A stretch of 64,000 nucleotides of DNA from Jongsikchunia kroppenstedtii DSM 45133 (GCF_000380485.1 NZ_AQYG01000046.1:124001-188000); one strand, 5' to 3'; positions 17,707 to 30,567 are shown, counted from the first letter of the stretch. The notes: a model not told the origin generated them from the letters alone. Numbers and translations are program-made.

Positions 17707-18553
17707 GACCAGCCCCCTTCGTCAGCGCGTCTCGCACGCACTCGAGTTCGGCGGCCATCCGTACCGGATCGAGGTCATCGTCTCGCTCCAGCAGCAGGCC
17801 CGCGTCGCATAGCTCACCGTAGGCGCCGACCAACTCGAGCACCGGCGGCACCACGTCGTCGGCATGCGAATCGAGGTAGAGGTCGTTGACGTAGCGACCG
17901 CCGGCAACGTGCCCGTATGCGATGTGCGACAGCGGGAATCGGCGAAGCTGCGCTATCGGATCCCGCCCGGTGGCGATCGAGCTGGCGTACAGGTTGGCCA
18001 GATCGAGCACCAGCAGCGCCCCGGTCCGGTCGACCAGCTCGCTCAGGAAGTCGGGCTCGTCGAACTCGTCTTCCGGCCAGTCGAACAGTGCCGCAATGTT
18101 CTCGACCGCGAGCGGCACCGGCAACGCATCCTGCGCCCGCCGAATGTTATCGACCAGCACCGCGAGCGAATCACGGGTCCGCGGGGGCGGCAGGAGATGA
18201 CCCGCCTCAAGGACATTGCCGTGCAACGGATCCGGCGTGTCTGCGGCCCGGACGAAGGCGACATGCTCGCTGATCAGCGGAGCCCGGACCGCCTGCCCGA
18301 CCGCAGCGAGGTGTCGCAGCCGGGCGGGATCGGGCTCGTCGGCGCCCGCCAGCCCCAGGGTCACCCCGTGCACGACAACCGCCGCGCGGCTGTCGACCAA
18401 CCGGGCAAGCCGGCGGTCCAGATACCGCGGAGCGGTATTCTCGGCCAGGACCTCGGTGAAATCCATCGCCCCGGAATCAGCCAATTCAATTGCCAGGTCG
18501 GCCAATTCCGGCCGCCACGCCAATGCGATCCCGCGCTTCATCTGCGTGCTCAT
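17687..18553 (-). CDS. DUF692 multinuclear non-heme iron oxidative enzyme (MNIO)
   Basis: A 288-residue TIM-barrel protein of the DUF692/MNIO family, whose characterised members (MbnB, TglH, ChrH, BufB) oxidatively remodel cysteines or other residues in ribosomal peptides using two or three iron ions. All expected metal-ligand positions are visible: H62 in VVHGVTLGLAG, E96-H97 in ISEHVAF, E151-N152, D184 and N187 in LDLANLY, H210 and H215, D228/H230 in YLDSH, and E256 in LLERD. It starts 2 nt after the Gly/Cys-rich peptide gene and overlaps the partner gene. The family assignment is strong; the substrate is inferred from position. Confidence 0.9.
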   Translation of the reverse strand: MSTQMKRGIALAWRPELADLAIELADSGAMDFTEVLAENTAPRYLDRRLARLVDSRAAVVVHGVTLGLAGADEPDPARLRHLAAVGQAVRAPLISEHVAFVRAADTPDPLHGNVLEAGHLLPPPRTRDSLAVLVDNIRRAQDALPVPLAVENIAALFDWPEDEFDEPDFLSELVDRTGALLVLDLANLYASSIATGRDPIAQLRRFPLSHIAYGHVAGGRYVNDLYLDSHADDVVPPVLELVGAYGELCDAGLLLERDDDLDPVRMAAELECVRDALTKGAGRVGVIA

Positions 18554-18555
18554 CG

Positions 18556-18864
18556 CTACCCTCCGCCGCCACCACCGCAGCCGCCACAACCCCCACCACC
18601 ACCGCAGCTTCCGCCTCCGCCGCAGCTGTTTCCACCACAACCACCGCCGCCACCGCATCCATGGCCATGGCCGCCGTGCCCGCCGTGGCCACCACTTCCG
18701 CCGTCGATGAATCCGGCTGAGCCGCCAGCGAATCCGGCTCCCGCATCTCGAATACGACGACCAGTCTTGCCGCGCCCGCGGGAGCTGACCTTTGCCCGTC
18801 TGGCGACGAGTCGGGAAACGCAGAGAATTGCGATGATGCCAACCGTTACGGCGATGAAAGCCAT
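18556..18864 (-). CDS. Membrane-anchored Gly/Cys/His-rich peptide, candidate MNIO substrate
   Basis: A 102-residue protein with one N-terminal transmembrane helix (about 2-20), a strongly basic segment (R22-R39), and a tail of almost only glycine. The tail carries HGGHGGHGHG and six cysteines at positions 70, 76, 81, 87, 93 and 96; one more cysteine, C15, is in the helix. The positive-inside rule puts the basic stretch and thus the Cys tail in the cytoplasm, where the MNIO enzyme acts. The ATG at 18864 has a good AAAGGAC ribosome site. It is the first gene of the cassette. Low-complexity Gly/Cys tails near DUF692 genes recur in actinobacteria, to my memory. A metal-binding or oxidatively modified peptide is the favoured reading. 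Confidence 0.78.
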   Translation of the reverse strand: MAFIAVTVGIIAILCVSRLVARRAKVSSRGRGKTGRRIRDAGAGFAGGSAGFIDGGSGGHGGHGGHGHGCGGGGGCGGNSCGGGGSCGGGGGCGGCGGGGGG

Positions 18865-18997
18865 GAGCTTGTCCTTTCGACCATCACAGGCGCTGTACGA
18901 CCTGCGAGAGGGGGCGGGTTACCACGTCCTTTCCACGTGTTGAGTAGGTGTCGCGACGCTGCAACTATGTCAGGTCTGTTTTCGGGCTATCCCGTTG

Positions 18998-19026
18998 CCG
19001 GACAGTGGATTCGAGCCACTGCCCGG
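18998..19026. terminator. Imperfect 11-bp hairpin between dapC and the MNIO cassette
   Basis: Arms CCGGACAGTGG and CCACTGCCCGG (one mismatch) enclose a 7-nt loop. It lies 126 nt after the dapC stop and 134 nt before the Gly/Cys peptide start, so it probably separates the two leftward operons. A second small stem (CGGG-CTAT-CCCG, 18983-18994) follows. No U-tract is present. The rest of 18865-19151 holds the cassette's leader, in which I see no confident promoter. Confidence 0.45.
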
Positions 19027-19151
19027 ATCTGAACATCAGTGTGCACGCCGATCCCGGAATCGCGGTATACAATCGGTCTCAGATTGGTCACAGAACAGTG
19101 ACGGTGCCGCATTCATGCAGGTAATCGCCCCGATACCGCGGCGGCGGCGAG

Positions 19152-20300
19152 TCAGTCGGTCAGCCGGCCGACCGCGGCGTCGATCCGCTCGTCGGTCGCG
19201 GTCAGCGCGATCCGAACATGCCGGGCGCCGGCCGGGCCGTAAAAATTGCCGGGCGCCGCAAGAATGCCCAGCTCGGACAGCTTCTCGACTGTCTCCCAAC
19301 AGGTCTCGCCCCACCGCGGATCGGCCGACGTCGACCAGAGGTACAGCCCGGCAGCCGACTCGTCGACCCGGAACCCGACAGATTCGATTGCCGCCTTGAG
19401 CCTTTCGCGACGACCGCGGTAGCGCTCGCGCTGCACCGTCTCGTGCTCGTCGGAACTCAACGCGGCCGTCATCGCCGCTTGAATCGGCAGCGGCGACATC
19501 AAGCCGGCGTGCTTGCGCACCTCCAGCAGTTCGCTCACGAGATCGGCATCGCCGGTGATGAATCCGGCGCGGTAACTGGCGAGATTCGAGGTCTTCGACA
19601 GTGAATGCACCGCCAGCAGGCCGGTCATGTCGCCGTCGCAGACCCGCGGATCGAGGATTGAGTACGCCTGCTCGTCCCAGCAGAGTCCGAGGTAGCACTC
19701 GTCGGAGACGACGATCGTCCCGCGCTCGCGCGCCCATTGCACCACCTTGCGCAGATGATCGAGACCGAGCACCTTGCCCGTCGGGTTGGACGGCGAGTTG
19801 ATGTACAGCAATGCTGGCGACTGCGGTCCGAGCTGCGTCAGCGAATCGGCCGCCACCACGTCCGCACCGGCTAGCAGCGCGCCGACCCGGTACGTCGGGT
19901 ACGCGACCTCCGGAATGACGACCGTCTGGCCCGGACCGATCCCCAGCGTCGACGGCAGTCCGGCGATGATCTCCTTGGTCCCGATCACCGGCAGGATCGC
20001 CGATTCAGCGATGCCGGGCACCGCGAACCGTCGTTCCATGGCCCCGGCCGCCGCGGCCCGCAACTCGGCGGTGCCATGCGTCGTCGGGTAGCCCGGCACG
20101 TCCGCCACCGACGACAGCGCCCGCTGGATCAGCGGGTCGACCGGGTCGACCGGCGTACCGACCGAGAGATCGACGATCCCGTCGGGGTGACTCTGGGCGC
20201 GCTGCTTGGCACCCGTGAGGAGATCCCACGGGAAGTCCGGCAGCCGGTCGGCGGGGGAGGTCCGCCGAGCGGACGCGGAACGGGCAGGCTGAACAGTCAC
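19152..20300 (-). CDS. dapC: Succinyldiaminopimelate transaminase
   Basis: DapC is a PLP enzyme that transaminates N-succinyl-2-amino-6-oxopimelate with glutamate in DAP/lysine synthesis. The 382-residue class I/II aminotransferase shows YPTTHGTAELR, the NSPSNPTGKV loop, DECYLGL, and SLSKTSNLASYRAGF carrying the PLP lysine. The GTG start at 20300 is 9 nt after the ferredoxin gene, the conserved fdxC-dapC pair of Rv1177-Rv1178. With dapD and dapE it completes the succinylase branch within 8 kb. Confidence 0.95.
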   Translation of the reverse strand: MTVQPARSASARRTSPADRLPDFPWDLLTGAKQRAQSHPDGIVDLSVGTPVDPVDPLIQRALSSVADVPGYPTTHGTAELRAAAAGAMERRFAVPGIAESAILPVIGTKEIIAGLPSTLGIGPGQTVVIPEVAYPTYRVGALLAGADVVAADSLTQLGPQSPALLYINSPSNPTGKVLGLDHLRKVVQWARERGTIVVSDECYLGLCWDEQAYSILDPRVCDGDMTGLLAVHSLSKTSNLASYRAGFITGDADLVSELLEVRKHAGLMSPLPIQAAMTAALSSDEHETVQRERYRGRRERLKAAIESVGFRVDESAAGLYLWSTSADPRWGETCWETVEKLSELGILAAPGNFYGPAGARHVRIALTATDERIDAAVGRLTD

Positions 20301-20309
20301 AGCGGCGGT

Positions 20310-20636
20310 CTAGTCCTCTTTGTTCATGGGCGGCAGGCCCTTGATGAACGTGGGGTCGTCAGAGGTCTTGCCGACCTTCGACGCGCCACCCGGCGAACCG
20401 AGCTTGTCGAAGAAGTCGACATTGGCGTTGACGTAGGGCTCCCACTCGTCCGGAACATCGTCCTCGTAGAAGATCGCCTCGACCGGGCAGACCGGCTCGC
20501 AGGCGCCGCAGTCGACGCATTCGTCCGGCTGGATGTACAACATGCGGTCGCCCTCGTAGATGCAGTCGACCGGACACTCCTCGACACAGGCCTTGTCCAG
20601 CAAATCCACACAGGGCTCGGCGATGATGTACGTCAC
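20310..20636 (-). CDS. fdxA: 7Fe-type ferredoxin (FdxA/FdxC)
   Basis: A 108-residue ferredoxin with the [3Fe-4S]/[4Fe-4S] cysteine pattern. The N-terminal cluster motif is C-x7-CVEECPVDCIYEG, and the second is CVDCGACEPVCPVEAIFYEDD near residue 38. The extended C-terminal tail is typical of actinobacterial 7Fe ferredoxins that deliver electrons to P450s and other oxidases. The GTG start at 20636 has a GAAGGAGC ribosome site. It is transcribed with dapC (the M. tuberculosis homolog is named fdxC). Confidence 0.95.
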   Translation of the reverse strand: MTYIIAEPCVDLLDKACVEECPVDCIYEGDRMLYIQPDECVDCGACEPVCPVEAIFYEDDVPDEWEPYVNANVDFFDKLGSPGGASKVGKTSDDPTFIKGLPPMNKED

Positions 20637-20811
20637 CTGGACGCTCCTTCGTAACTATCGGTTCGAAAAGACCAGAGGGGCTGAATGGTCGCCCACCAGT
20701 ATCCAACGCGCGCCGCCAACGTCGCCAATCGCCCCGGTCACATCGACCGGCATTGCGATCATCCGGGCTCAATCTATCGACGCCCCGGACCGTCGGCGAG
20801 ACGCTGGTCCA

Positions 20812-21330
20812 GTGAGCGTCGCCATACTCCCCACCCGACTGCGGCCCGCCGACCTGCTGCGGATCACCGACCAATGCGCCTCTGAGGTGCTCGACGGTCG
20901 GCATGACGCCATGCTCCCGGCACGGTGGGATCCCGTGCATCGGTGGGCGGCCCGACTGCGGCAGGACGACGACCTGGATGTCTGGCTGATCAGCTGGACT
21001 CCCGGCGAAGCCACCGAACTGCACGATCACGCCGGTTCCATCGGCGCCCTCACCGTGGTCTCGGGATCGCTGGCGGAATACCGCTGGGCCGGAGACGGTC
21101 TGCGGGCCCGCACCCTCGACGCCGGCGACCAGGCCGCGTTCCCCCTCGGCTGGGTGCATGACGTGGTCCGCAATCCGGACGACACCACCACCAGCGGGCC
21201 GACCCTCAGCGTGCACGCCTATTCGCCGCCACTGACGGCGATGAACTACTACGAGGTCACCGGCTCCGGTCGGAGCGGCCCGACCCACCTGCGACGGGTC
21301 CGCACCGAACTGACGGATCAGCCCGAATGA
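20812..21330 (+). CDS. Cysteine dioxygenase
   Basis: A 172-residue cupin of the type I cysteine dioxygenase family, which oxidises L-cysteine to cysteine sulfinate with a mononuclear iron. The iron ligands are the histidines of ELHDHAGSIGAL (about residues 69-71) and WVHDVV. The GTG at 20812 is taken as the start because homology begins there; upstream in-frame sequence is the antisense of fdxA and its leader. The stop shares ATGA with a rhodanese gene, a common pairing for sulfur catabolism. It is divergent from fdxA with 175 nt between them. Confidence 0.88.
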   Translation: MSVAILPTRLRPADLLRITDQCASEVLDGRHDAMLPARWDPVHRWAARLRQDDDLDVWLISWTPGEATELHDHAGSIGALTVVSGSLAEYRWAGDGLRARTLDAGDQAAFPLGWVHDVVRNPDDTTTSGPTLSVHAYSPPLTAMNYYEVTGSGRSGPTHLRRVRTELTDQPE

Positions 21331-21704
21331 CCGCCCGCACGATCGACGAGGTGCTCGCGGACGCCCGGTCGCGGTTGGATCGCCTCGCCGCCGCCGACGT
21401 CCCGGCCGAGCTGGCCGCCGGCGCGCTGCTGGTGGATATCCGACCCGCCGCCCAGCGCGCCGCCGAGGGCGAGGTGCCGCGAGCGCTGGTGATCGAACGC
21501 AACGTCCTGGAGTGGCGCGCCGATCCGGCCAGCGACGCCCGCATCCCCGAGGCCGTCGACCACGACGTGCGCTGGATCATCCTGTGCTCGGAGGGGTACA
21601 CGTCGAGTCTGGCCGCGGCGGCGCTGCAGGACTTGGGACTACATCGCGCGACCGACGTGGTGGGCGGCTACCACGCGCTGAGCGGACTCAAGCCGCACCG
21701 GTGA
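21327..21704 (+). CDS. Rhodanese-like sulfurtransferase
   Basis: A 125-residue single rhodanese domain with LLVDIRPAAQRAAEGEVP at the start of the fold and the active-site loop CSEGYTSS, with cysteine about residue 87, which carries the persulfide. Its start overlaps the cysteine dioxygenase stop (ATGA), so both are made together. It probably moves sulfane sulfur or helps detoxify sulfur species arising from cysteine oxidation; that link is inferred from coupling. Confidence 0.88.
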   Translation: MTARTIDEVLADARSRLDRLAAADVPAELAAGALLVDIRPAAQRAAEGEVPRALVIERNVLEWRADPASDARIPEAVDHDVRWIILCSEGYTSSLAAAALQDLGLHRATDVVGGYHALSGLKPHR

Positions 21705-21746
21705 ATTCGCGGTGCCGTCCACGATCCGGTGAACGGCTGCGTCGCC

Positions 21747-22394
21747 TCACCACCTCACGAACTCACTGGTAGAGGCACTGAATCCACTCGTACCCAACAC
21801 GCAGACAATGGAATCCGACAGGTTCCCACATGCCGTGTTCTTGTAGTGAATTATCATCTGGAGTTGCCGCCCTGGGCGGAGTACGCGGGTCGGCGTGTTC
21901 ACAAAGGCTCTCTGCGGCGCGCAACTTCGTGCCGGATTGATTGTTGGATTCCAGCTGTTGGACCAGCCGATGAGTGTGCTCGACGCGGGGTCTTGACCTC
22001 GCTGAGCATCGCACTGCGTATCCACTCCGAAAAGCGGCTTTCGTGCTGAGGTGTAGCGGCATAGCTGATCGAACTCGTTGAACTGACAGACGATTGACCC
22101 GTCCGAATTGGAGAAACGTACCCCTGCGGGGTTGGTGCCATCGACGAACACGTTGTTGTCGGCTATGGCCATCCGGTTCAGTGCATAGTCAAATCTTGTG
22201 CGATCGTTCTGCGTCGCAGGCACGCTCGACGACGTGGTATCTACCGGTTCAGAACTGCGACCGCTGCATGCGACCAAAGACACCAGACCAACAGCAGCAA
22301 GAGCTGCAGCAGATATGTCAGCGCCACCTCGTGCCCGGCACCAACGTTGCCTGAGCACAGCTACACACCGTCTCCGGCGGAGACGTAGTTCCAT
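21747..22394 (-). CDS. Lipoprotein of unknown function with atypical base composition
   Basis: A 215-residue exported protein. From ATG 22394, a basic stretch and hydrophobic core end in LVAC, with lipidated cysteine at residue 43. A GTG at 22358 would give a more usual signal length. The mature part has six cysteines, possibly three disulfides, and NNVFVDGTNPAGVRFSNSDGSIVCQFNEF, reminiscent of small mycobacterial secreted proteins that bind ligands extracytoplasmically. The coding sequence is visibly poorer in G+C than its neighbours and uses codons such as TCT, GCT and AAT freely, suggesting recent transfer. No known family is recognised. Confidence 0.72.
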   Translation of the reverse strand: MELRLRRRRCVAVLRQRWCRARGGADISAAALAAVGLVSLVACSGRSSEPVDTTSSSVPATQNDRTRFDYALNRMAIADNNVFVDGTNPAGVRFSNSDGSIVCQFNEFDQLCRYTSARKPLFGVDTQCDAQRGQDPASSTLIGWSNSWNPTINPARSCAPQRAFVNTPTRVLRPGRQLQMIIHYKNTACGNLSDSIVCVLGTSGFSASTSEFVRW

Positions 22395-22489
22395 AGGGCA
22401 TTAGACCACGCCCGAGGGCATCACAATCAGCGATGATGTCGCGAACAAGTGCTCATGGTCCGACAGACCACGTTCCGGAACGCGGGCCC

Positions 22490-22804
22490 TTAGTGCAGCG
22501 ACTTCAGCCCGATCACGCAGCCCACGATGCCGAGGATGAACAGCACCTTGAGCCAGGATGCCGATTCGTCACCGCTGACCATCGCGTAGGTCACCGTCAG
22601 CGCGGCACCGATCCCGACCCACACCGCATACGACGTGCCGACCGGCAGGGTCCGCATCGCGTAGGCGAGGCCGCCCATCGAGGCGGCCAGTGCGACGCCG
22701 AAGACGACCGACGGCATCAGCCGACTGAATCCCTCCGACTTGCCGAGCGCGGTCGCCCAGACCGCCTCCAGCACACCGGAGATGACAAGCACTATCCAGG
22801 CCAT
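22490..22804 (-). CDS. gdx: SMR family transporter, Gdx/SugE type
   Basis: A 104-residue four-helix small multidrug resistance protein. The N-terminal ISGVLEAVWATALGKSEGFSRL carries the essential glutamate (about residue 13). LPVGTSYAVWVGIGA and the terminal GIVGCVIGLKSLH match Gdx (formerly SugE), which exports guanidinium as a dual-topology homodimer in exchange for protons. EmrE-type drug pumps differ in the first helix. It lies 24 nt after fbiC on the same strand. No guanidine riboswitch precedes it. Confidence 0.82.
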   Translation of the reverse strand: MAWIVLVISGVLEAVWATALGKSEGFSRLMPSVVFGVALAASMGGLAYAMRTLPVGTSYAVWVGIGAALTVTYAMVSGDESASWLKVLFILGIVGCVIGLKSLH

Positions 22805-22828
22805 GACGAAATCGCGGACGGACGGCCG

Positions 22829-25453
<2,625 letters not shown>

Positions 25454-25479
25454 GCTCCATCACTAGAACGCGTGCCATT

Positions 25480-25845
25480 TCAGGTTCGCCGATGTCCGTT
25501 CCACCCGACGATCATCGCGCCGCCGATGCCCAATACCAGCAGCAGAATCACCCGCCAGTCCTGGACGAACATAGAATCCTTGCCCGGCCCGCCCCACAGC
25601 ACAGCGATCGCGACCGGGACGGCCCAGCCGACAAGCGGGAGGAACCGGCCGCGCGCCGACTCGGTATGCCAACCCGCCATCAGCCGCAGCGTGCAGTTGC
25701 CGACGGCCGCGATGATCGCGCCGAACGGGATCGCCGCGGACCCGACGTAGCAGTCCAGGAACATCACCGACACGATCCCGAGACCGAATCCCACGACAGT
25801 CAGCAGCCCGATCAGCACGCGATCGACCAGCTGCCCCGCGTTCAT
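25480..25845 (-). CDS. Small four-helix membrane protein downstream of mshB
   Basis: A 121-residue protein with four predicted membrane helices (about 10-30, 37-55, 68-84, 95-115) and a Cys in FLDCYVG. Its start overlaps the mshB stop (ATGA). A protein of this kind follows mshB in M. tuberculosis (Rv1171). The function is unknown; coupling to the mycothiol deacetylase suggests a link to mycothiol or membrane redox biology but does not show it. Confidence 0.8.
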   Translation of the reverse strand: MNAGQLVDRVLIGLLTVVGFGLGIVSVMFLDCYVGSAAIPFGAIIAAVGNCTLRLMAGWHTESARGRFLPLVGWAVPVAIAVLWGGPGKDSMFVQDWRVILLLVLGIGGAMIVGWNGHRRT

Positions 25846-26720
25846 TCCAGCCCCGCGAAAAGGTCGTGCTCCCGGCCGTCCGCTCCCACCGGCCCGCGTT
25901 CACCGCCGACCAGCATGTAGTGCTCTTCGGCGAAGATCGGCTGAATCACGTTGTTCGACAGCGCGTACTCGGCGCCCGACGCGGCCACGGTCACCTGAGT
26001 CGCATGTGCGGCCAGCGCCGCCACCTTCCGCTCGAACACGCCGGACACGTCCAGCACGGTCGTGATCTCCGCATCGGGATGCGACGGCAGCTCGCCCTCG
26101 GCCGGGAACGTCCAGCCGTCCGGCACCCGGTCGCGGGCGGCGTCCAGGCCGCGGTGCAGCGCCGATTCCTCGGCGACGGTCCAATAGTGCTTCGCGACCT
26201 GCCACGTCGGCGCCGCCGCCGCGATGGCCGCGCGGCAGATCCGGTTGACCTGAATGTGGTCGGGGTGGCCGTAGCTGCCGACCTCGTCGTACCCGACCAG
26301 CACCTGCGGCCGGAAGTCGGCGATCACCGCGGCGAGCGCCTCGATCGGTGCATCGCCGGCGTTGGTGAACGCCCGCGGATTGCTCGTGGACGCGGTCCCC
26401 ACCATGCCCGAATCCCGCCACCGGCCGGCACCGCCGAGGAAATGCGGAGCGAGCGGCTCACGCTCGGGCGGGGTGAGTGCGGCGAGTGCGGCGGTGATCT
26501 CCCCGATCCGGAAGCCGCCCAGCTGGTCGGCCCCGCGGGTGCCGTCGCCGAGGACGACCGCCAGGCCCGCCCACTGCGCACCGATCACTTCGCCTTCCTC
26601 GCCGAGCGTGCAGGTCACCACCAGCACTTCGGCGCCTTCGGCCAGATACCGCGCGATCGCGCCGCCGGTGGTGATGGTCTCGTCGTCGGGGTGCGCGTGG
26701 ACGAACAGGATGCGGCGCAT
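25842..26720 (-). CDS. mshB: GlcNAc-Ins deacetylase of mycothiol synthesis
   Basis: MshB deacetylates GlcNAc-inositol to GlcN-inositol, the second committed step to mycothiol. The 292-residue LmbE-fold zinc enzyme has the metal motif AHPDDE at residues 9-14, TLGEEGE near residue 40, and YGHPDHIQVNR with the third zinc histidine near residue 145. The ATG overlaps the upstream lipoprotein's stop by one base. Its presence implies mycothiol as the major thiol, consistent with the MDMPI-type protein at 44.1 kb. Confidence 0.95.
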   Translation of the reverse strand: MRRILFVHAHPDDETITTGGAIARYLAEGAEVLVVTCTLGEEGEVIGAQWAGLAVVLGDGTRGADQLGGFRIGEITAALAALTPPEREPLAPHFLGGAGRWRDSGMVGTASTSNPRAFTNAGDAPIEALAAVIADFRPQVLVGYDEVGSYGHPDHIQVNRICRAAIAAAAPTWQVAKHYWTVAEESALHRGLDAARDRVPDGWTFPAEGELPSHPDAEITTVLDVSGVFERKVAALAAHATQVTVAASGAEYALSNNVIQPIFAEEHYMLVGGERGPVGADGREHDLFAGLE

Positions 26721-28654
26721 CAGTCGCCGACTCGCTGCCAGCCCGGGGTCCCCGCGAAGATGCCGTCCTGGACCGGACCGGTGAGCGCGACGCCGCTGAC
26801 GCCGGGTCCGGCCGCGGTGGTCACCAGGTCCTGATACACCGGGCGATACACCTGCTGCGCGGCGATCAGCCCTTCGGCCTCACGCAGCGCGTCGGTGGAA
26901 TTGGGCGCCGAAACCGCCTGCGCGGCAATGTCGCTGAGTTGCCGATCGCACAGACCCGAGACATTGCTCGAGTACTGCGTCGAGCTCGATCCCGAGTCGG
27001 TCGTGGTCGTCGGCGCCGATGTCGGTGTCGGCGTGGAACTGCTGGACGGCGTTGCTGCCGAAAGGCATTCGGTCGACGAGGCCAGCCGCGTCGCAGGCGC
27101 CACCCCGACTCCGGTCCAACCGACCACGAGGTCGACCCGCGGGTCGGTGAGCGCCGTCCCGTACAGGTCGGATGCAGACAACGCGACGACCTCGGCCCGA
27201 ATCCCCTGTCCCATCAGCTGATCGACGACCGACCGGGCGACCGACACCGCGTTGGTGTCCGACCCGTTCACGCCGACGCGAACCACGACCGGGCTGGAAC
27301 CGCGGGTCACCTCGAACACCCCGGCCGGCAGCGCCGGCAGGTCGGTCTCGCTCGCGGAGGAGCTGGTCGTCGTGGTCTCCGGAGCATCGGACGGACCCGA
27401 CGGGACGGGCGGCGTGGTCGTGGTGGTGGTCGTCGTCGTGGATTCTTCGGAGGACGACGACACCGGGACCGGCGTGGCCGACCGGGTAAGTCCGGCCGCC
27501 GCGAGTTCCGAATCGATCTGCGGTCGATCCCATTTCGGTCGCGGCACCGGGAAGTAGCCGGGGTCGCTGGGCGCCAACACGTCGTTCTCGGCGGGCAGGG
27601 TCGCCGTATCCGATGCCCCCGCGAAGGTCAGCAGCTGCGGATCCAGCAAGCCGAGAACCGCTCCGCGAAAATGGATGTCGGCCATCTCGGGCGACCGCGT
27701 ATTCGCGGTGACACCCATGACGCGGGGCTCGGCGACCGAGCCGATGTGCACGCCGGTGATCGCCGTCAGCTGCGCCTGCAACGCGCGACCGCTGCTCACC
27801 GCCGCCACTCGCGTGTCACCGTTGCGCATCGAATCGATCAGCTGCGTCGAGTTCGCCCGACGCAGCACGATCGAGTTGGTGATCGCCGGTGTCATCCAAT
27901 ACCGATCGTTGCGCTGCAGGCTGATCTCGTCACGACTGCGGTCGATATTCGAGATCTTGTACGGCCCACCGGATTCCGGGAGCCCGCCGTCGAGGCCGGA
28001 GGTGAACCCGTTGGACGCACCGCCGAACGTGTGCGACGGCAGCAGCCCGCTGAAGAGCTGCCGCCAGTCCGGATACGGCGCCGAGAACACGACGGCGACC
28101 TGCTTGCCGCCGTTGGTCGACCGCATGTCCTTGATCAGTCGATAACCGGCCGGCGCCACCACCCCGGCCCGCTGCACCATCTGCTGCCAGAGGTAGCGGA
28201 AGTCATCCGCGGTGATCGGCTGCCCGTCGGACCACTGTGCGTTCTGCTGGATCTTGTAGGTCACCGTGAACGGCCCGGCGTCCGGCGCCGAGGGATCGAC
28301 GGCTGGTCCGCCCGTGCTGTCCGCGGAGATCAGCAGCGACGAATCCATCCGCCACACCGTCTGGCCGTCCGCCCCGAGCACCGGACGGAACGCGCTCGGC
28401 AACGTCAGGGCGGCCACCGCACTGGTGGCCGACGACTGATCGGCCGACAGGTGCGGGTTCAGGCCGGGACCGATCGAGTCGATCCCGACGTAGATGGTGT
28501 CCTTACCCGCCTCCGCGGCGGTATCGGGAACCTTCGATTGTTGCTGGGGCGGCGGCGGACTCGCCGAACATGCGGCGAGCATCACCGCGCTCGCCGTCAC
28601 CGGTACGGCGACGAGCAGCTTGGTGGCCGCGGACATTCGGGAACGCACGCGCAC
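26720..28654 (-). CDS. lpqW: LpqW-like ABC-type substrate-binding lipoprotein
   Basis: A 644-residue lipoprotein of the family 5 (oligopeptide/SBP_bac_5) fold. The signal peptide ends LAAC, with the lipidated cysteine near residue 29, then SASPPPPQQQ. Between about residues 400 and 440 is a long Ser/Thr/Pro insert. No permease or ATPase is nearby. In M. tuberculosis, LpqW directs flux between PIMs and LM/LAM, a non-transport role, and it also neighbours typA and mshB. A GTG at 28654 or ATG at 28636 can start it. It lies 5 nt after typA. Confidence 0.85.
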   Translation of the reverse strand: MRVRSRMSAATKLLVAVPVTASAVMLAACSASPPPPQQQSKVPDTAAEAGKDTIYVGIDSIGPGLNPHLSADQSSATSAVAALTLPSAFRPVLGADGQTVWRMDSSLLISADSTGGPAVDPSAPDAGPFTVTYKIQQNAQWSDGQPITADDFRYLWQQMVQRAGVVAPAGYRLIKDMRSTNGGKQVAVVFSAPYPDWRQLFSGLLPSHTFGGASNGFTSGLDGGLPESGGPYKISNIDRSRDEISLQRNDRYWMTPAITNSIVLRRANSTQLIDSMRNGDTRVAAVSSGRALQAQLTAITGVHIGSVAEPRVMGVTANTRSPEMADIHFRGAVLGLLDPQLLTFAGASDTATLPAENDVLAPSDPGYFPVPRPKWDRPQIDSELAAAGLTRSATPVPVSSSSEESTTTTTTTTTPPVPSGPSDAPETTTTSSSASETDLPALPAGVFEVTRGSSPVVVRVGVNGSDTNAVSVARSVVDQLMGQGIRAEVVALSASDLYGTALTDPRVDLVVGWTGVGVAPATRLASSTECLSAATPSSSSTPTPTSAPTTTTDSGSSSTQYSSNVSGLCDRQLSDIAAQAVSAPNSTDALREAEGLIAAQQVYRPVYQDLVTTAAGPGVSGVALTGPVQDGIFAGTPGWQRVGD

Positions 28655-28659
28655 CCCGG

Positions 28660-30567
<1,908 letters not shown>

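Noticed and set aside
18556-18864. Gly/Cys tail as a frame artefact of repetitive DNA
   Set aside because: A proper start with a ribosome site, a clean transmembrane helix, and 2-nt spacing to the MNIO gene support real translation in this frame.
18998-19026. tRNA T-arm-like sequence (GGCTCGAATCC on the minus strand)
   Set aside because: The T-loop has C at the invariant T54 position, and no acceptor, D or anticodon stem can be built upstream, so it is treated as a simple hairpin and not an attachment site.
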